From an uncultured bacterium (GTDB lineage: Bacteria; Patescibacteriota; Gracilibacteria; Absconditabacterales; Absconditicoccaceae), in contig CAMVOC010000008.1 of assembly GCA_947169045.1 (NCBI GenBank), forward strand, positions 1 through 38,402: a stretch of 38,402 nt of DNA, read 5' to 3'. The notes under the pieces were generated by a model. The model did no database searches, was not told the DNA's origin, and saw only the letters and a program-made list of their open reading frames with translations. A program made the position numbers and the translations under genes. Positions 18,366 through 28,805 of the stretch are shown piece by piece. Each line of letters starts with the position of its first letter. Position 1 is the stretch's first letter.

Positions 18366-19628
18366 ATGAAAAAAAGCTGAATTATCCTTATGGCTCTCCT
18401 TTTTAGCATTTGATGTTCCTTTGCTACACAAGAAAGAGTAACTACCTCATCTCATGATGTCATCAAAGTTACACTCAACTGAACACATAAAATTGTAGTA
18501 AATGCCGTACAAAATGGGCAATCTCCTAAAGCTGTAAAAACATTAATGGAAGAAGTAGGGGGAGTATCCGCTATAAATTGAGCGTTTTTTGATGCTTATA
18601 GTGCCAATAAAAGCTCAGATATGATAGCCATTGTAAACGGAGTAAAAAGGTCTGTATATGGAGATGATTTATGAGATACTAGAGCGTTATTTTGATTTCA
18701 ATATGATTGAACTCCAATCTTAGCAACAAATGCTACAAGATCTCGAGGTAACGGTAATTGGGTAAATTCAGAATTTACTAAATTTCAATACGGATTATCT
18801 ATGCACGTATTACTTGTAGATGGAAGAAATGTAGCATACAACAATGCAGAAATGAATAATGATAAAAAACAAGGAGCAGCAGCTACAAAAGAATTTATTT
18901 GTAGTACGCAAGATAAATCAACAGTATATTTTTGAAGAGTATACAATGTAACGTTTATAGGATTAGCAGAATATATTCAACAAAAATTCTGATGTTATGA
19001 TGCAATTCAATTGGATGCATGAGGATCTACAGCAATATATTACGAAGGAGAAAAAATTGCAGGACCAGGAAGAAATGTAATGGATGCCTTCGTGGTAATT
19101 GAAGATAATTCACAATACAAAGAAGAACTGCAAAAAGCAATCACATGGATGTACGATAATGGAATGACAAGATATAATGAACCCGTATCTTTTATGGCAA
19201 ATGACCCAATCAACAGAGAACAAGCTGCAAAATTTTTCTGAGTCTTAGCAGAAACGCTGTACCAAAAAGAAAAAAATGAGACGCAAAATTGTCAATTTTC
19301 CGACTTAAGATCTGCAGATCCAACACTACAAAATAATATTATTCAGGCCTGTCAAATGTGATTATTTCAATGATATGCAGGAAAATATGATCCAAAGACA
19401 AACCTCACAAACGCTCAAGCTTTGGCTGTATTATCCAGAATTGTTAACGGAAAATTAAATGAAAATCTCCGTCCTCGATACCGAAACTATTATCAATCCA
19501 ATAATTTATGAAAATATGTATTTACAAACGGATTAAAAATCTGATCAATTTGATTAGCAGAAAGACAAGCTACAAGGGGTGAAATCGCAGTAATGATTTA
19601 TAAAACAGCGAATTGAATACAGAAATAA
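18366..19628 (+). CDS. Secreted phosphodiester glycosidase-like protein with SLH repeats
   Basis: A protein of 420 residues. A signal peptide (MKKSGIILMALLFSIGCSFA) with a possible lipobox Cys is followed by a PF09992-type domain (phosphodiester glycosidase/NAGPA): GGVSAINGAFFDAYSANKS near residue 65, a central VDGRNVAYNN, and IQLDAGGSTAIYYEG near residue 215. The C-terminal 180 residues have SLH-like repeats (PINREQAAKFFGVLAETL, NCQFSDL...IIQACQMGLFQGY, NLTNAQALAVLSRI). Cell-surface carbohydrate processing is inferred. More than 15 UGA-Gly codons occur. It converges with the NlpC/P60 gene with only 3 nt between the stops. An AAAAAGCTGAA copy overlaps codons 2-6. Confidence 0.82.
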
Positions 19629-19631
19629 TAC

Positions 19632-20396
19632 TTACTGTAATCAAAACTTCTTTCTCAAATAAGCCACTAATTCTTCATATTTTTTCTGTTCTTCATATCA
19701 CGCAAATTTCCAAGAATAACTAAGCATATCTACGACACTTTGATAGATTTTTTTAGCCTGATCTGACTCTAATTTCCTTGCGTCTGGATAATCAGTCCTT
19801 AATTTTTTTGCATAACTCGCGCTTAAATCCTGATATTTACTAGGTAAATCTCACCAAGTAGAAGTAAGGACAGCAATAACCGCATTAACCGCCTTTAATA
19901 CTCTCGTTTTATCCACTTCTTCTTTATTTTGCAATCTTGCGTAATTTTTAGTAGCAAGAGTTTTGTTGTATTCTCTCGTGAAACAAGTCAACTTTCCAAC
20001 TCATTTAAAATGGTTCTTCCAATACGTATCTATAGAAGTTATCTGTACTTTTTTTCATGTAGCATTGATCATTTTATTATTTCCAAGATAGAAACCCACA
20101 TGAGTAATTTCATTATGAGATTCGTAAGTATTTTTATAAAAAATCAAATCTCAGAGTTCAGCTTTTGATAAATCTCCATGCATATTTCAGGTAGAAGAGA
20201 AGATTTCACCCTGCATCGCAGAATTTCTTTCCACGGTAATTCCTACATTTTCCAGGACAACTTGCACAAATCTACTACAATCTGTCGGATCTCACGGTAA
20301 ATCACCATTTCAACCAAATTGGTAAGGACTATCGAGAAATAATTTTGCTATTTTAATGAGTAATTCACGATCCTCTGCCGTTATTTTTGTCGCCAT
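19632..20396 (-). CDS. NlpC/P60 family peptidase
   Basis: A protein of 254 residues. The N-terminal domain is a papain-like NlpC/P60 fold: SPYQFGGNGDLPGDPTDCSRFVQVVLE places the catalytic Cys near residue 40, AELGDLIFYKN follows, and THVGFYLGNNKMINATG gives the catalytic His near residue 95. Family members cut gamma-D-Glu/diamino-acid bonds in peptidoglycan stems. No signal peptide is obvious at the N-terminus, which is unusual for a wall enzyme. The C-terminal half is helical (LSASYAKKLRTDYPDARKLE..., FAGYEEQKKYEELVAYL) and unassigned. Eight or more UGA-Gly codons are used. Confidence 0.85.
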
Positions 20397-20522
20397 ATTA
20401 CAAGAAACAAAAACTAAAATAAAATATTAAAAAAAAGATATAAGTCTGAATGAGAAAATCAAGAAAAATATTACAACAATGACATCTGAATACCACTCTA
20501 AAAGAAAAAACTTTTAAGAATT

Positions 20523-20551
20523 TTGTATATTTAATCAAAAGTTAGTATAAT
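20523..20551 (+). promoter_or_regulatory. Promoter of the EEP-domain gene
   Basis: TTGTAT (20523-20528), 17 nt, TATAAT (20546-20551); the start codon is 30 nt further on. Confidence 0.6.
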
Positions 20552-20580
20552 AGAAGTTATTTACTTGTAGATAAGAAAGA

Positions 20581-21627
20581 ATGAATATCTTCAATAGTAT
20601 CCTTATTCTCACGTTAATTATCATATTTTTCTGTAGAAATTGATACATTTGAGAATTACTAATCAGCTTTCTTCCTTATATTGCAGGAGGAATTTTTTGA
20701 ATAGTAATGATTTGGATGATTTATTGTATCAAACATATTTTTCTCGTCAATGGATGAAATATTCAAAACTGTAAAGTAGGACTACTATTTCTAATACTAT
20801 TCAGTATACTCTGTTGATTATACACCTACGAATATTTCTCGTTTTATCAGGGAAATACCTTCCAAACTATAGATTCCAAAGACACGATAAGAGTAATGTA
20901 CGCAAACATCTATTCTAAAAATGAAGAATACGAATCATTAAAAAACACAGTAGAAAGGGGAAATCCAGATATTGCAATATTTGTTGAATTTGGAGAAATT
21001 CATGAAGAATATTTATCAAGATATCTCAATAATAACCTAGCAAACATCAATGAATACCAACGAATAAGATTAGCAAAAGGAATTATGGCACTAACAAAAA
21101 ATACTATAGAAAATATCGGAGTAAATAACGAAGAATTAAGGCGAGAATATGGATATTTTACAACTATAAAAAATCAAAAGCCCTACTATTTTTATACAAT
21201 TCATACAAGTTCTCCAATTTCCAACTACTATTTTAAATTAAGAAATAAGCAACTAACAGAAGTAAAACAAGAAATTGCTTCAAAACATCAAAATCTGAAA
21301 GATAATATCATTGTTCTCGGAGATTTTAACACAACACCACGATCAGCATACTACAAAGCTTTTGAAAAACAATTTGAAGGAAATCTGATAAATATAACCA
21401 ATAATAAACCAATTAAAACTTGGGATTTCTGAGAAATGGTAAAAATAAATGATAAAAAATTCTGAATGCTACCGAAACTACGAAGAAATCTTCTTTCATA
21501 TCTTCCAGTATATTGTCACATAGATCAAATATTTATCAGTAAAAATGTACAAATTTGAGAGGTAAAAAAAATCCACATAGATGGATCAGATCATGAAGGA
21601 TTTATTGTGGAGATTGCAGCCTCTTAA
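20581..21627 (+). CDS. Membrane-anchored endonuclease/exonuclease/phosphatase-family protein
   Basis: A protein of 348 residues. The first 95 residues form three membrane helices (NSILILTLIIIFFC, LPYIAGGIFGIVMIWMIY, VGLLFLILFSILCGLY). The rest is an EEP domain: IRVMYANIYSKN (Asn), PDIAIFVEFGEI (Glu), YFYTIHTSSP (His), NIIVLGDFNTTPRS (Asp and Asn), VYCHIDQIFIS and the final GSDHEGFIVEI (Asp-His). All catalytic positions of the Mg-dependent phosphodiesterase fold are present. The enzyme domain probably faces outward, since the same architecture is common in surface-anchored bacterial EEP proteins; substrate unknown. Seven or more UGA-Gly codons, mostly in the membrane part. Confidence 0.85.
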
Positions 21628-21787
21628 TTCACAATCGAACTAAATATATATAATATAAAATAATAAAAAAAAGTAAAAATAATAATAACAACGTTCTCTG
21701 AATTTTTTGTAAAAATTTAACAAGATAGTTCAAAACTAAGATTTTAATGATTTTATTTTTTTTCAAATTGTGAATTTGTTAAAATTT

Positions 21788-22849
21788 CTAACATTTTCAC
21801 CATTTTGTGATACAATATTCTCACTCAACTTTGTGAAAAACTTGAGCATTTGTGAAAAACATTTTGATAATTTCAAAGAGTCAAGGATTATCGCCTTTTA
21901 CCTGATATTTCTCCGTAGAAATCAAGGAATTTTCCTGAGAATTTCTTTGGTAAAATAACTGAAAATACTCATTAAAACGCTGAGCATGTGTAAGATTTTC
22001 AGAAAGGAATCCAGGGAAAAGAATAGCAAGGCGGTTAAGAACCCATGTATTGATAGTGTGAAAAAATGAGAATGTAGCAAACGGAGATCAAATTTGTTGT
22101 TCCAAATAGGTTTGAAACGCCTGAACATATGAGTCCAAAACAGGATGTGAAAAAAACTCTACCACAACTCCCCTTTCCTGTGACACGCCAGCAAGAGTTC
22201 CGGAAAATAATGCAATCTCCTGCTGAGGAAAAATCTCTAGTAAATATCCATTTTCAAAAAGAAGAAAAACCTGACCGCTATTCACAGGTTTCCTCGAAAT
22301 AAACGCGACTTCTGTGGTTTCAGGAAGTAAAAATTCCTGCCTTCAAGCTAAAAAAGTAATTTCTTCTATCTTTCAGAGTAAAGTAGGTTCTAAAAGAACG
22401 TATGCTTCTTGTTTAGACTGTGAAAACGGAGAAGTAATAATCAGTTTTTTTTGCTGTTGAGCAAGAAATCCAGCTTCATCAGGAGCTTCTGGATAAAGAT
22501 AAAAAAATCCAGAAATTAAAATCCCAACCGAAAAAATCCCTCAAATAACGTACACTACCCTTTTCGCTCTCAAATTCCATGGTTGTCTAGCAACCCAAAT
22601 AACACCTCAAATAATCAATCCTAAAAGAATAAATAAAGCAGGTTCAATATGTAATAAGGGACGAAAAAACAGATGTAAAAAGAGATAGAGATTTCCAATT
22701 AAAATCCCATTTCTCAACATCACTTTAGAAGAATCTGTTTCCCATCTCAGAGATCTCCATACAAAAAAACTTATTCCCACGATAAGTAAAAACCATCGAT
22801 AAGAACTGAAAAACTCTCGAAAATTAAAATCAATAGAAAAATGATACAT
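21788..22849 (-). CDS. Membrane protein of unknown function
   Basis: A protein of 353 residues. It has about four N-terminal hydrophobic helices (WFLLIVGISFFVW, LIGNLYLFLHLFF, PALFILLGLIIGGVIWV, VVYVIGGIFSVGILISGFFY) and a soluble C-terminal domain of about 230 residues, beta-rich in its first half (EAYVLLEPTLLGKIEEITFLA, GQVFLLFENGYLLEIF) and helical later. No family recognised. It starts 55 nt after the lamin-tail surface protein on the same strand, so the two are probably co-transcribed. The last 80 codons use seven UGA-Gly or stop-adjacent codons and end at TAG 21788-21790. AT-rich 3' flank 21628-21787 holds nothing obvious. Confidence 0.65.
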
Positions 22850-22904
22850 AAGGTATACCTACATATTCGTACACAAAAAGCAAGAGGTTATAAGAGAAAT
22901 ACAA

Positions 22905-25900
22905 TTATTTTCCTCTTTCTCCATTTCATCAATGCTTCATCAAAAACGTTTTCAAAAAAGTAGACAAATACTCCTCTGCCGTCTGCTGATACTCTAGAGA
23001 AAAAGATGGATTAAGAGTTTTTACCTCATAATTTCAAGCATTTATTTCCCTTTTAGTCTGGGTATAATAAGCAAAAAGCTCCTGTAATTCTGACTCATAA
23101 AAGAGTAAACTATATTCTTTCCTCAAAAAATTCTCAAGTTCAGATAAAAAAGCGTTTTGGAAGGACAATAATGTAGTTTGTTTCTTTGTCGTAGAATTAG
23201 GAATTTTCTTACATCAAAACTGAACTTTTTGATAAGTAATACAAAGCTGATCATCCACTTTAACGAGGTTAATACCTTTCACCACAGCTAATTCTTCTGG
23301 CGAGATACGTTGGACTGCAGTAGTAGTACGTCAAAATTTCACTCCTTCTTTAGCTTTTCCATAACAAAATGTATCTAGTACGCTAGATCAATACAGCACA
23401 TCAATACAACTAGCAGTATTTGGTAATCCAAAACTCCCCTTCAATACAACGTCTTGATTAGGAATAAGAGTTCCTGTCAGCTTTTTTTTCGTTTTACCAT
23501 TAATCAGGAGAGAAAAACTAGGAGTTCCGGTAGTTCCTTTTAAAGAGAAAGGTTCACAAGCAGAAACTCCAGAAGACACAGTATCACAAGCAATATTCCA
23601 TCTCAAAACTATTTCTTCTTTCCCACTATCAGCTCCTTTAGGATTAGGTAGGACACTCACAAATTTCACAGTGCCCGGAAAGTTAAGAGTTCATAGGAGA
23701 GTTCCAGAGACCGCTGATCAACTCAATCAACCTCTAGGAGTATAGCAGGTTTCCGTTAAGGTAATACTACCGAGTTGTAACCTTACACAACTTGCTTTAC
23801 TATTGGGCATTTGCCGATTTCCTGTTAAAGAGAAGAGTTGTACGCCCTCTACTGAAAAACGTTCATCAAAAGGTAAAAATCAGATTTCTTTCAACGTTTT
23901 ATGCTTCGTCGTGCCGGTTGAAACTCCTTCCCATGGTCCAATTTCCAAAGAAAAATCAGCAAAATTAATTCAACTCAATCCTTCCCTACACATCGCAGAA
24001 TCCTCCATCGAAGAAGTTCCAATCTGTTGCACTTGAAGAACCACAACTTCACGGTTGGTATCACTACCAGCTGGATCATATTCTAGCTTCAAAATATTCC
24101 GTACAAAACCAGCATATATTCCGCTTAAAACATTAGTTCAACTCATAGAAAGAGAGTCAGTATCTGATCAGGTAGAGGGAGTATGAGGTTGATAGCTAAA
24201 CGTCGCAAAAATAACATTTCAGGAGACAAGACGTACCACCACAGCCTTTCCATCTTTGGTAGTATTAGGAAATCAAAACGTCTTTTTTAACGTGATTTGT
24301 TCCCCAGGAGGTATAATGCCAGAGAGAGATTTGATGGTTCAATTGATACTCAATTTCAAAGTACTCAAATCCACAGATTCACTGCCTTCATTCAAAAGAG
24401 TGATCGTCTCATTATTAGTATCACTACCTACAGGATCGTAATCAATAGCAAGGATTTTAAGCCTATAACGGGAAACATCAATGATGTCCGTGGTAGTACT
24501 CGTAGCGCCTCAAATAAACGGAGGTGTAGATGCTTCGACATAACATTTTTCATCTAATTTTTGTTCTCAAAACCACACACTTACACAACCTCACGCATCT
24601 GGGAATGCATTGTGTGTAGAAAAACTCATAGTTTCCCCGGATAATAACACTCCAGAGAGATATCTTTTGGTACTTTTTGCGGTACTAGTATTCAATACTT
24701 GTAAAAAGTACTTCTTTTTCCCAAAATCAACAGCAAAAGGCAGGTGAGATTGTAAAGTAATCACTTCAGGAGCTTTATATTGAATCGAATCAATCAAAAT
24801 TCAGCCTTCCAGTTCTAATGACTCCTCTTCTCCAGAAGTACTTCCAGAAGTATCTCCAGTTACCGTTTCAGGTCGACATCGCTCATTACTAATCACCTCT
24901 TCCCCACTCCAAACACGCACACAGCCTCATGCATCAGCAAAAATATTATGCGTTGAAAACGTCATTTCTTGACCAGCAATTAGCACACCGGATAAATAAT
25001 TTTTCGTCGTTTTATTCACGACCTGCAAAAAGTATTTTTTCTTACCAAAATCAACAGCAAAAGGCAGTCGTGATTTGAGCGTAATAAACTCTGGACTAAC
25101 ATATTGCAGTCAGATAATCTGAATACCAGTTCAGTCTTTTATGTCTTCTGGTTCATCATGGGGATCTGAAGGAGACCCATCATCTGAGGAGGTGCATCAC
25201 GTAGAAATTTCAATAAATTCTGTCTTGATCATATCATTCAAATACACCAGAAGTTCTTCTCCAAATCATGGGGTAAAAGCATCCACCTGATCCATTTCAC
25301 GACACGCTCATGCATTTTGACCATGATGGTATAGGGACTTTCAGGATGATAATTCACCGATTTTGACAATGTCTAAAAGTTGTCTACTTTGTCATATTTC
25401 GCCAAACACTTCAAGAGTTTTACCAGGTCATAAGAGAGAAAAGTCTGAATGGTAACTAATGGTTATCGCGTTAGAAACGACAAAATGTTGTGAGGATTTC
25501 GTCAAAATGACTCTAGTATTTTTTGTAAAAGAAGAAGTGACAGGAAAACGCACGGGAGTTGTCAAACTCGTCCCAGATAAAATAATCGCATCAAATTTGC
25601 CTTCCAAATGGTCGTTAAGTTCCACTTCAACGAAAGGAGCATACTGACTATTTCCGGCAAACACTTCGCTAATCTGCACAATATCTCCCTTTCCTCCTCC
25701 TTCCATCTGCGCTAAACCTAGACAATCAACACTTTCATCAGGAGTTGCTCAAGGTTCTCCCTCGTCATTACCTTCATTTCCATCTTCCTCTTCGGGAGCG
25801 AGTTCCTCTTCTTCGTTTCACTGACCAGATCAATCCTCTCAAAGGGCAATATCGTGCTCAGAAGACTCCCCTTCTTCGATCTCTCCAATATCTATCGCAA

Positions 25901-25976
25901 GACTCAAACTCCCCCATCAAAAAACAGAGAAAAAAAGCAGAAAAAACAGACAACGTTTAAAGTTAAGAGTTCACAT
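22905..25976 (-). CDS. Large surface protein with lamin-tail-like domains and an internal duplication
   Basis: A protein of 1023 residues. Signal peptide MGTLNFKRCLFFLLFFSVFG is followed by a very acidic spacer (residues about 40-85). Then come repeated beta domains of lamin-tail type: GDIVQISEVFAGNSQYAPFV, and the clearer YDPVGSDTNNETITLLNEGS...DLSTLKLSI and YDPAGSDTNREVVVLQV. Between them two copies of an 80-residue unit (RLPFAVDFGKKKYFLQV...LSGVLIAG...THNIFADAGGC and HLPFAVDFGKKKYFLQV...LSGVLLSG...THNAFPDAGGC; about 24890-25130 and 24560-24800) show a recent duplication. The C-terminal 120 residues are helical without membrane anchor. Around 30 UGA-Gly codons are used. A surface adhesin or matrix role is inferred from composition. 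Confidence 0.75.
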
Positions 25977-26159
25977 ATCTGAGAAAAGAGTGAATAAAAT
26001 TCCATGGACACAGATTGACACACCAAACAGCGCAACGAATTAAAGATTTTTTTTACAATTACAAGAGGAAAGCGATAAATGTTTCAAAAATAATTTGACA
26101 AAGAGAAAAATGATCTTTGATTGAAAACAAAGAAAAAATGTCTACAATCTCTCAAAACA

Positions 26160-26876
26160 ATGCAGTACTATCAGGATAAAAATCTCTATTATTTCCGAAA
26201 GCCCGCAGGAATTCCTTCAACCTTTTGAAAGGAGAAATCTTTTGTAGAACTGCTTTTAGACGCTGAAAAGGGAGAAAACAAAGAAACTACCATGATTCCT
26301 ACAAATATTGTTGCTTCGCTCTCGGCATTTTTTTGAACAGAAAAAGAACTCTGACTCCTCAATAGACTCGATAATGATACTTCAGGATTACTCTATTTTG
26401 CAAAAAATCCACGTGTCTACACGACCTTTCGCCAGATGCAATCAGAACGACAATTAGAAAAATGGTATGTTGCTGAAGTGTATGGTGATATTTCCCAACT
26501 CCTCAAAGCTCCCCAATCTTCCAAAGGACACTACAGCCATCAGAACGGACAAATCAAGATTACAACTCCCCTTGCACATCATCGTTATAATACAGATCGT
26601 ATGGTTACTATCGTGTCTCCTAGCGACATAAAAAAAACGAAATGAACTGTCCACCACCTGACGACAACAATCACTGAATTTCAATTTCTTCCAGCAACGA
26701 GAACCTCTATTCTCCTTATCAAAATCCACAAAGGGTTGCGTCATCAAATTCGTGCACATCTTGCCAGTGTTGGACATCCGATTTGTGGGGATCGTGTGTA
26801 CGTGAAATCTTCACACCAAACCTACGATAAACTTCAGCTTTTTTCTGTTGGACTGACAACCAGTAAAGAAATCTAA
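26160..26876 (+). CDS. RluA-family pseudouridine synthase
   Basis: A protein of 238 residues converting uridine to pseudouridine in rRNA or tRNA. The catalytic motif GLLNRLDNDTSGLLYFAKN (Asp in RLD) is near residue 65; KWYVAEVYGD near residue 105 and LLIKIHKGLRHQIRAHLASVGHPICGD near residue 185 are typical of the family. It lacks an S4 domain and has no extended N-terminus. Compact for the family but complete. Five UGA-Gly codons. It ends within an inverted pair of the AAAAAGCTGA motif (26833-26885), which could act as a terminator hairpin. Target site not predictable. Confidence 0.88.
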
Positions 26877-26884
26877 AAAGCTGA
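26834..26884. repeat. Inverted pair of the AAAAAGCTGA motif at the 3' end of the RluA gene
   Basis: TCAGCTTTTT (26834-26843) and AAAAAGCTGA (26875-26884) are perfect inverted copies flanking the stop codon (26874-26876). They can form a 10-bp hairpin with a 31-nt loop. Paired uptake motifs serving as terminators are known from Neisseria and Haemophilus. Confidence 0.55.
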
Positions 26885-27023
26885 TACCTCCACCACGAAA
26901 CTATCGCTAAAAGTCGACAAGAAAAAGGGGAGTACTCCTGCGCTTTTTTACGCACCTCAGTCCTTTTCCCCCAAAAAATAATGTTGTCTACTTCAACAAA
27001 TAAAAAAAGAAATAAAAAGCTGA

Positions 27024-27070
27024 ATCTTCAGTAAAAATAAAGAAAAAACGGTTATTCCCTGAAGATTTTT
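27024..27070 (+). terminator. Intrinsic terminator between the RluA gene and the first paralogue
   Basis: ATCTTCAG (27024-27031) pairs with CTGAAGAT (27059-27066) followed by a T run to 27070. It adjoins another AAAAAGCTGAA copy (27014-27024). The 26877-27179 gap otherwise holds only this and the next promoter. Confidence 0.6.
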
Positions 27071-27080
27071 AAAAAAATAC

Positions 27081-27108
27081 TTGACTTTCAAATAAATATA
27101 CATATTAT
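27081..27108 (+). promoter_or_regulatory. Promoter of the first paralogue
   Basis: TTGACT (27081-27086), 16 nt, TATTAT (27103-27108). The sequence TTGACTTT..ATAAATAT is shared with the promoter of the second paralogue. The 5' UTR is about 65 nt, long for this window. Confidence 0.7.
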
Positions 27109-27179
27109 CACATTACTGAAAGGATATATAATCTATGATTAGTATATCATTTGTAAAACAAAAATAGAGTAGTCACACT

Positions 27180-27854
27180 ATGATGAAAACAGAAAACGTC
27201 AAAGTGATAGGCATGATGCCTCAAAAACAAATAGAACGACAAATAATATCAAACGAAGAAACTTGGAAAGCTGCTAAAGAGAAATATTCTTTAGAAAAAT
27301 TAGCTGACCAATACCCAGGCGCTAAAACAGTATTAAATAGCGAGAATCAGGGGTATGATTTCAAGAAAATCGATACGATTATTCGGACGAAGTTAAATGA
27401 AAGAATTGACGAAGAGTTGCATAATCGTACAAAAGATGCGGAGAAAGACCCGTATTACATGAACGCAAGACGCCTTGCAAATTATCTACTCAAACAGCTC
27501 CCTCTCTTGAGGAGTGAAGTAGAAAGATGTTCGATGGAAATAGGTCTAGACGCAGAAACGATTTTAAAAGTCAGAATTCATAGTTTGGTATTACCATCCG
27601 AAAAAGAGACAGATGAAGAAGTGTGGAAGCATCCGAAATTATGGGAACATCCGAAGTGGACGAATAAATATGACGCGGAAATAAGTCGATGGGGCTTTTA
27701 TCAAGAAGCTTCAAAAACTTCAAGTACAGAAAAAGGAAAACTTGAGGGGGATAAAAGCTTTCCGGACCTCTCTTATTGTCGAGGGCCAGTAAAATTTAGA
27801 AAAAAACCTAAAATTAGTGATCTTTCTGATGGGAAAATGACTCCCAAAAGATAG
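27180..27854 (+). CDS. Unknown protein, paralogue 1 (SRWGFY/GDKS family)
   Basis: A protein of 224 residues, soluble, charged, with no membrane helix or signal. It shares with the gene at 28102 a weakly similar N-terminal helical part (WKAAKEKYSLEKLADQYPGAKTVL against LKVANERYGLTELATQFPDVKRFL) and a strongly conserved C-terminal block: ISRWGFY followed 20-25 residues later by EGDKSFPDLSYCRG. I do not recognise the family. There are no in-frame UGA codons among about nine glycines, and Gly is often GGC or GGG. Promoter, long leader, 3' UTR and terminator are shared in design with paralogue 2. The middle (EVERCSMEIGLDAETILKVRIHSL) could be a helical DNA- or protein-binding region, but this is a guess. 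Confidence 0.7.
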   Translation: MMKTENVKVIGMMPQKQIERQIISNEETWKAAKEKYSLEKLADQYPGAKTVLNSENQGYDFKKIDTIIRTKLNERIDEELHNRTKDAEKDPYYMNARRLANYLLKQLPLLRSEVERCSMEIGLDAETILKVRIHSLVLPSEKETDEEVWKHPKLWEHPKWTNKYDAEISRWGFYQEASKTSSTEKGKLEGDKSFPDLSYCRGPVKFRKKPKISDLSDGKMTPKR

Positions 27855-27897
27855 GAGAAAACAATAAAAATGGTAAGCTGTAATAAACACAGTGTTA

Positions 27898-27930
27898 AGA
27901 GGAGATCAGTATGCTGACCTCCTTTTTTTA
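27898..27930 (+). terminator. Terminator of paralogue 1, near-identical to that of paralogue 2
   Basis: AGGAGATCAG and CTGACCTCCT pair around a TATG loop, followed by seven T's. Together with the upstream 3' UTR (from 27881) it repeats almost exactly at 28720-28765. Confidence 0.8.
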
Positions 27931-27981
27931 ATAATAAAAAAACATAATATGGTATCAATGATAAAAAAGTAGAAAATATTC

Positions 27982-28009
27982 TTGACTTTAAGATAAATAT
28001 GTATACTCT
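27982..28009 (+). promoter_or_regulatory. Promoter of the second paralogue
   Basis: TTGACT (27982-27987), 16 nt, TACTCT (28004-28009). The 5' UTR is about 85 nt. Confidence 0.6.
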
Positions 28010-28101
28010 CTATGATAAGAGATAAATCAATCAAGTGTTGAAATATTTCATAAAAACATAAATAAACGGTTCTAATAATAAAAATAAAAAGGAGATTTGT
28101 T

Positions 28102-28722
28102 ATGGAAATCCAGATTATTGCAAATATTGAAGACTTAAAAGTCGCTAACGAACGTTATGGTTTGACAGAACTTGCCACTCAATTCCCAGATGTGAAAAGG
28201 TTTTTACAGGGGAAAGAAAAATTGATCAAAGCGAAACAGCAGGGAGTACTGTGTGAAATGAATCAACTGATTCGAAAAAAAGCGAACGCACCTAATCATA
28301 CAGACAAGAACTGGATAGAATATCATTGCTTCGACGCTAACACCTTCGCAAGTGAGCTGATAGAGGAATATCCTAAGGCGCGAGAGATGGCAAAGAAGAT
28401 TTCGACAGAAGTACATCCAGAAACAGTGGTGAAATGTATGATTCATGCGTTGTCGTTGACAGAATTTGGGTATTTATGGATACATCCAAATAGTTCGACA
28501 AAGTGTAGCGAAACAGTAAGTAGATGGGGTTTCTATCGGACAGATTCGCGAGATACGCTACGTTTAGATCAAATAGAAGTACAAGGGGATAAAAGCTTGC
28601 CGGATTTCGGCTATTTCCGAGAGAAAATACTACGGAGTGGAAGGCCCCAATGTGAAATTCCTCCTTATGGAGGGGGAGATCCAGAGGAGTTTCTAAAAAG
28701 TGCTTTAGATTATGGCATCTAA
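28102..28722 (+). CDS. Unknown protein, paralogue 2 (SRWGFY/GDKS family)
   Basis: A protein of 206 residues, related to the gene at 27180. Conserved points: NERYGLTELATQFPDVKRF near the N-terminus, a central HPETVVKCMIHALSL matching paralogue 1's LDAETILKVRIHSLVL, then VSRWGFYR and QGDKSLPDFGYFRE. The C-terminus differs (PPYGGGDPEEFLKSALDYGI). A good Shine-Dalgarno (AAGGAG, 7-8 nt before ATG) is present, unlike most genes here. No in-frame UGA among about thirteen glycines. The tandem copies with duplicated regulatory signals indicate a gene duplication that included promoter and terminator. Family unknown; lineage-specific or acquired gene are both possible. Confidence 0.72.
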   Translation: MEIQIIANIEDLKVANERYGLTELATQFPDVKRFLQGKEKLIKAKQQGVLCEMNQLIRKKANAPNHTDKNWIEYHCFDANTFASELIEEYPKAREMAKKISTEVHPETVVKCMIHALSLTEFGYLWIHPNSSTKCSETVSRWGFYRTDSRDTLRLDQIEVQGDKSLPDFGYFREKILRSGRPQCEIPPYGGGDPEEFLKSALDYGI

Positions 28723-28736
28723 TAACCACAATATTA

Positions 28737-28766
28737 AGAGGAGATCAGTATGCTGACCTCCTTTTT
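28737..28766 (+). terminator. Terminator of paralogue 2
   Basis: AGGAGATCAG/CTGACCTCCT hairpin with TATG loop and T run. The preceding 3' UTR (28725-28742) is the segment complementary to the small RNA at 2.3 kb. Confidence 0.8.
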
Positions 28767-28805
28767 CTTAACTAAAATTCAATGAAGGAAGATATGGGTA
28801 AAAAG

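Noticed and set aside
25916-25930. Frameshift in the signal peptide of the lamin-tail surface protein
   Set aside because: An apparent shift came from miscounting a T run. With seven T's at 25930-25936 the frame is continuous from ATG 25976.
27910-27932. Tiny ORF (MLTSFF) following AAGAGGAG in both paralogue 3' UTRs
   Set aside because: It lies wholly within the terminator hairpin and its U run; the similarity is explained by the conserved terminator.
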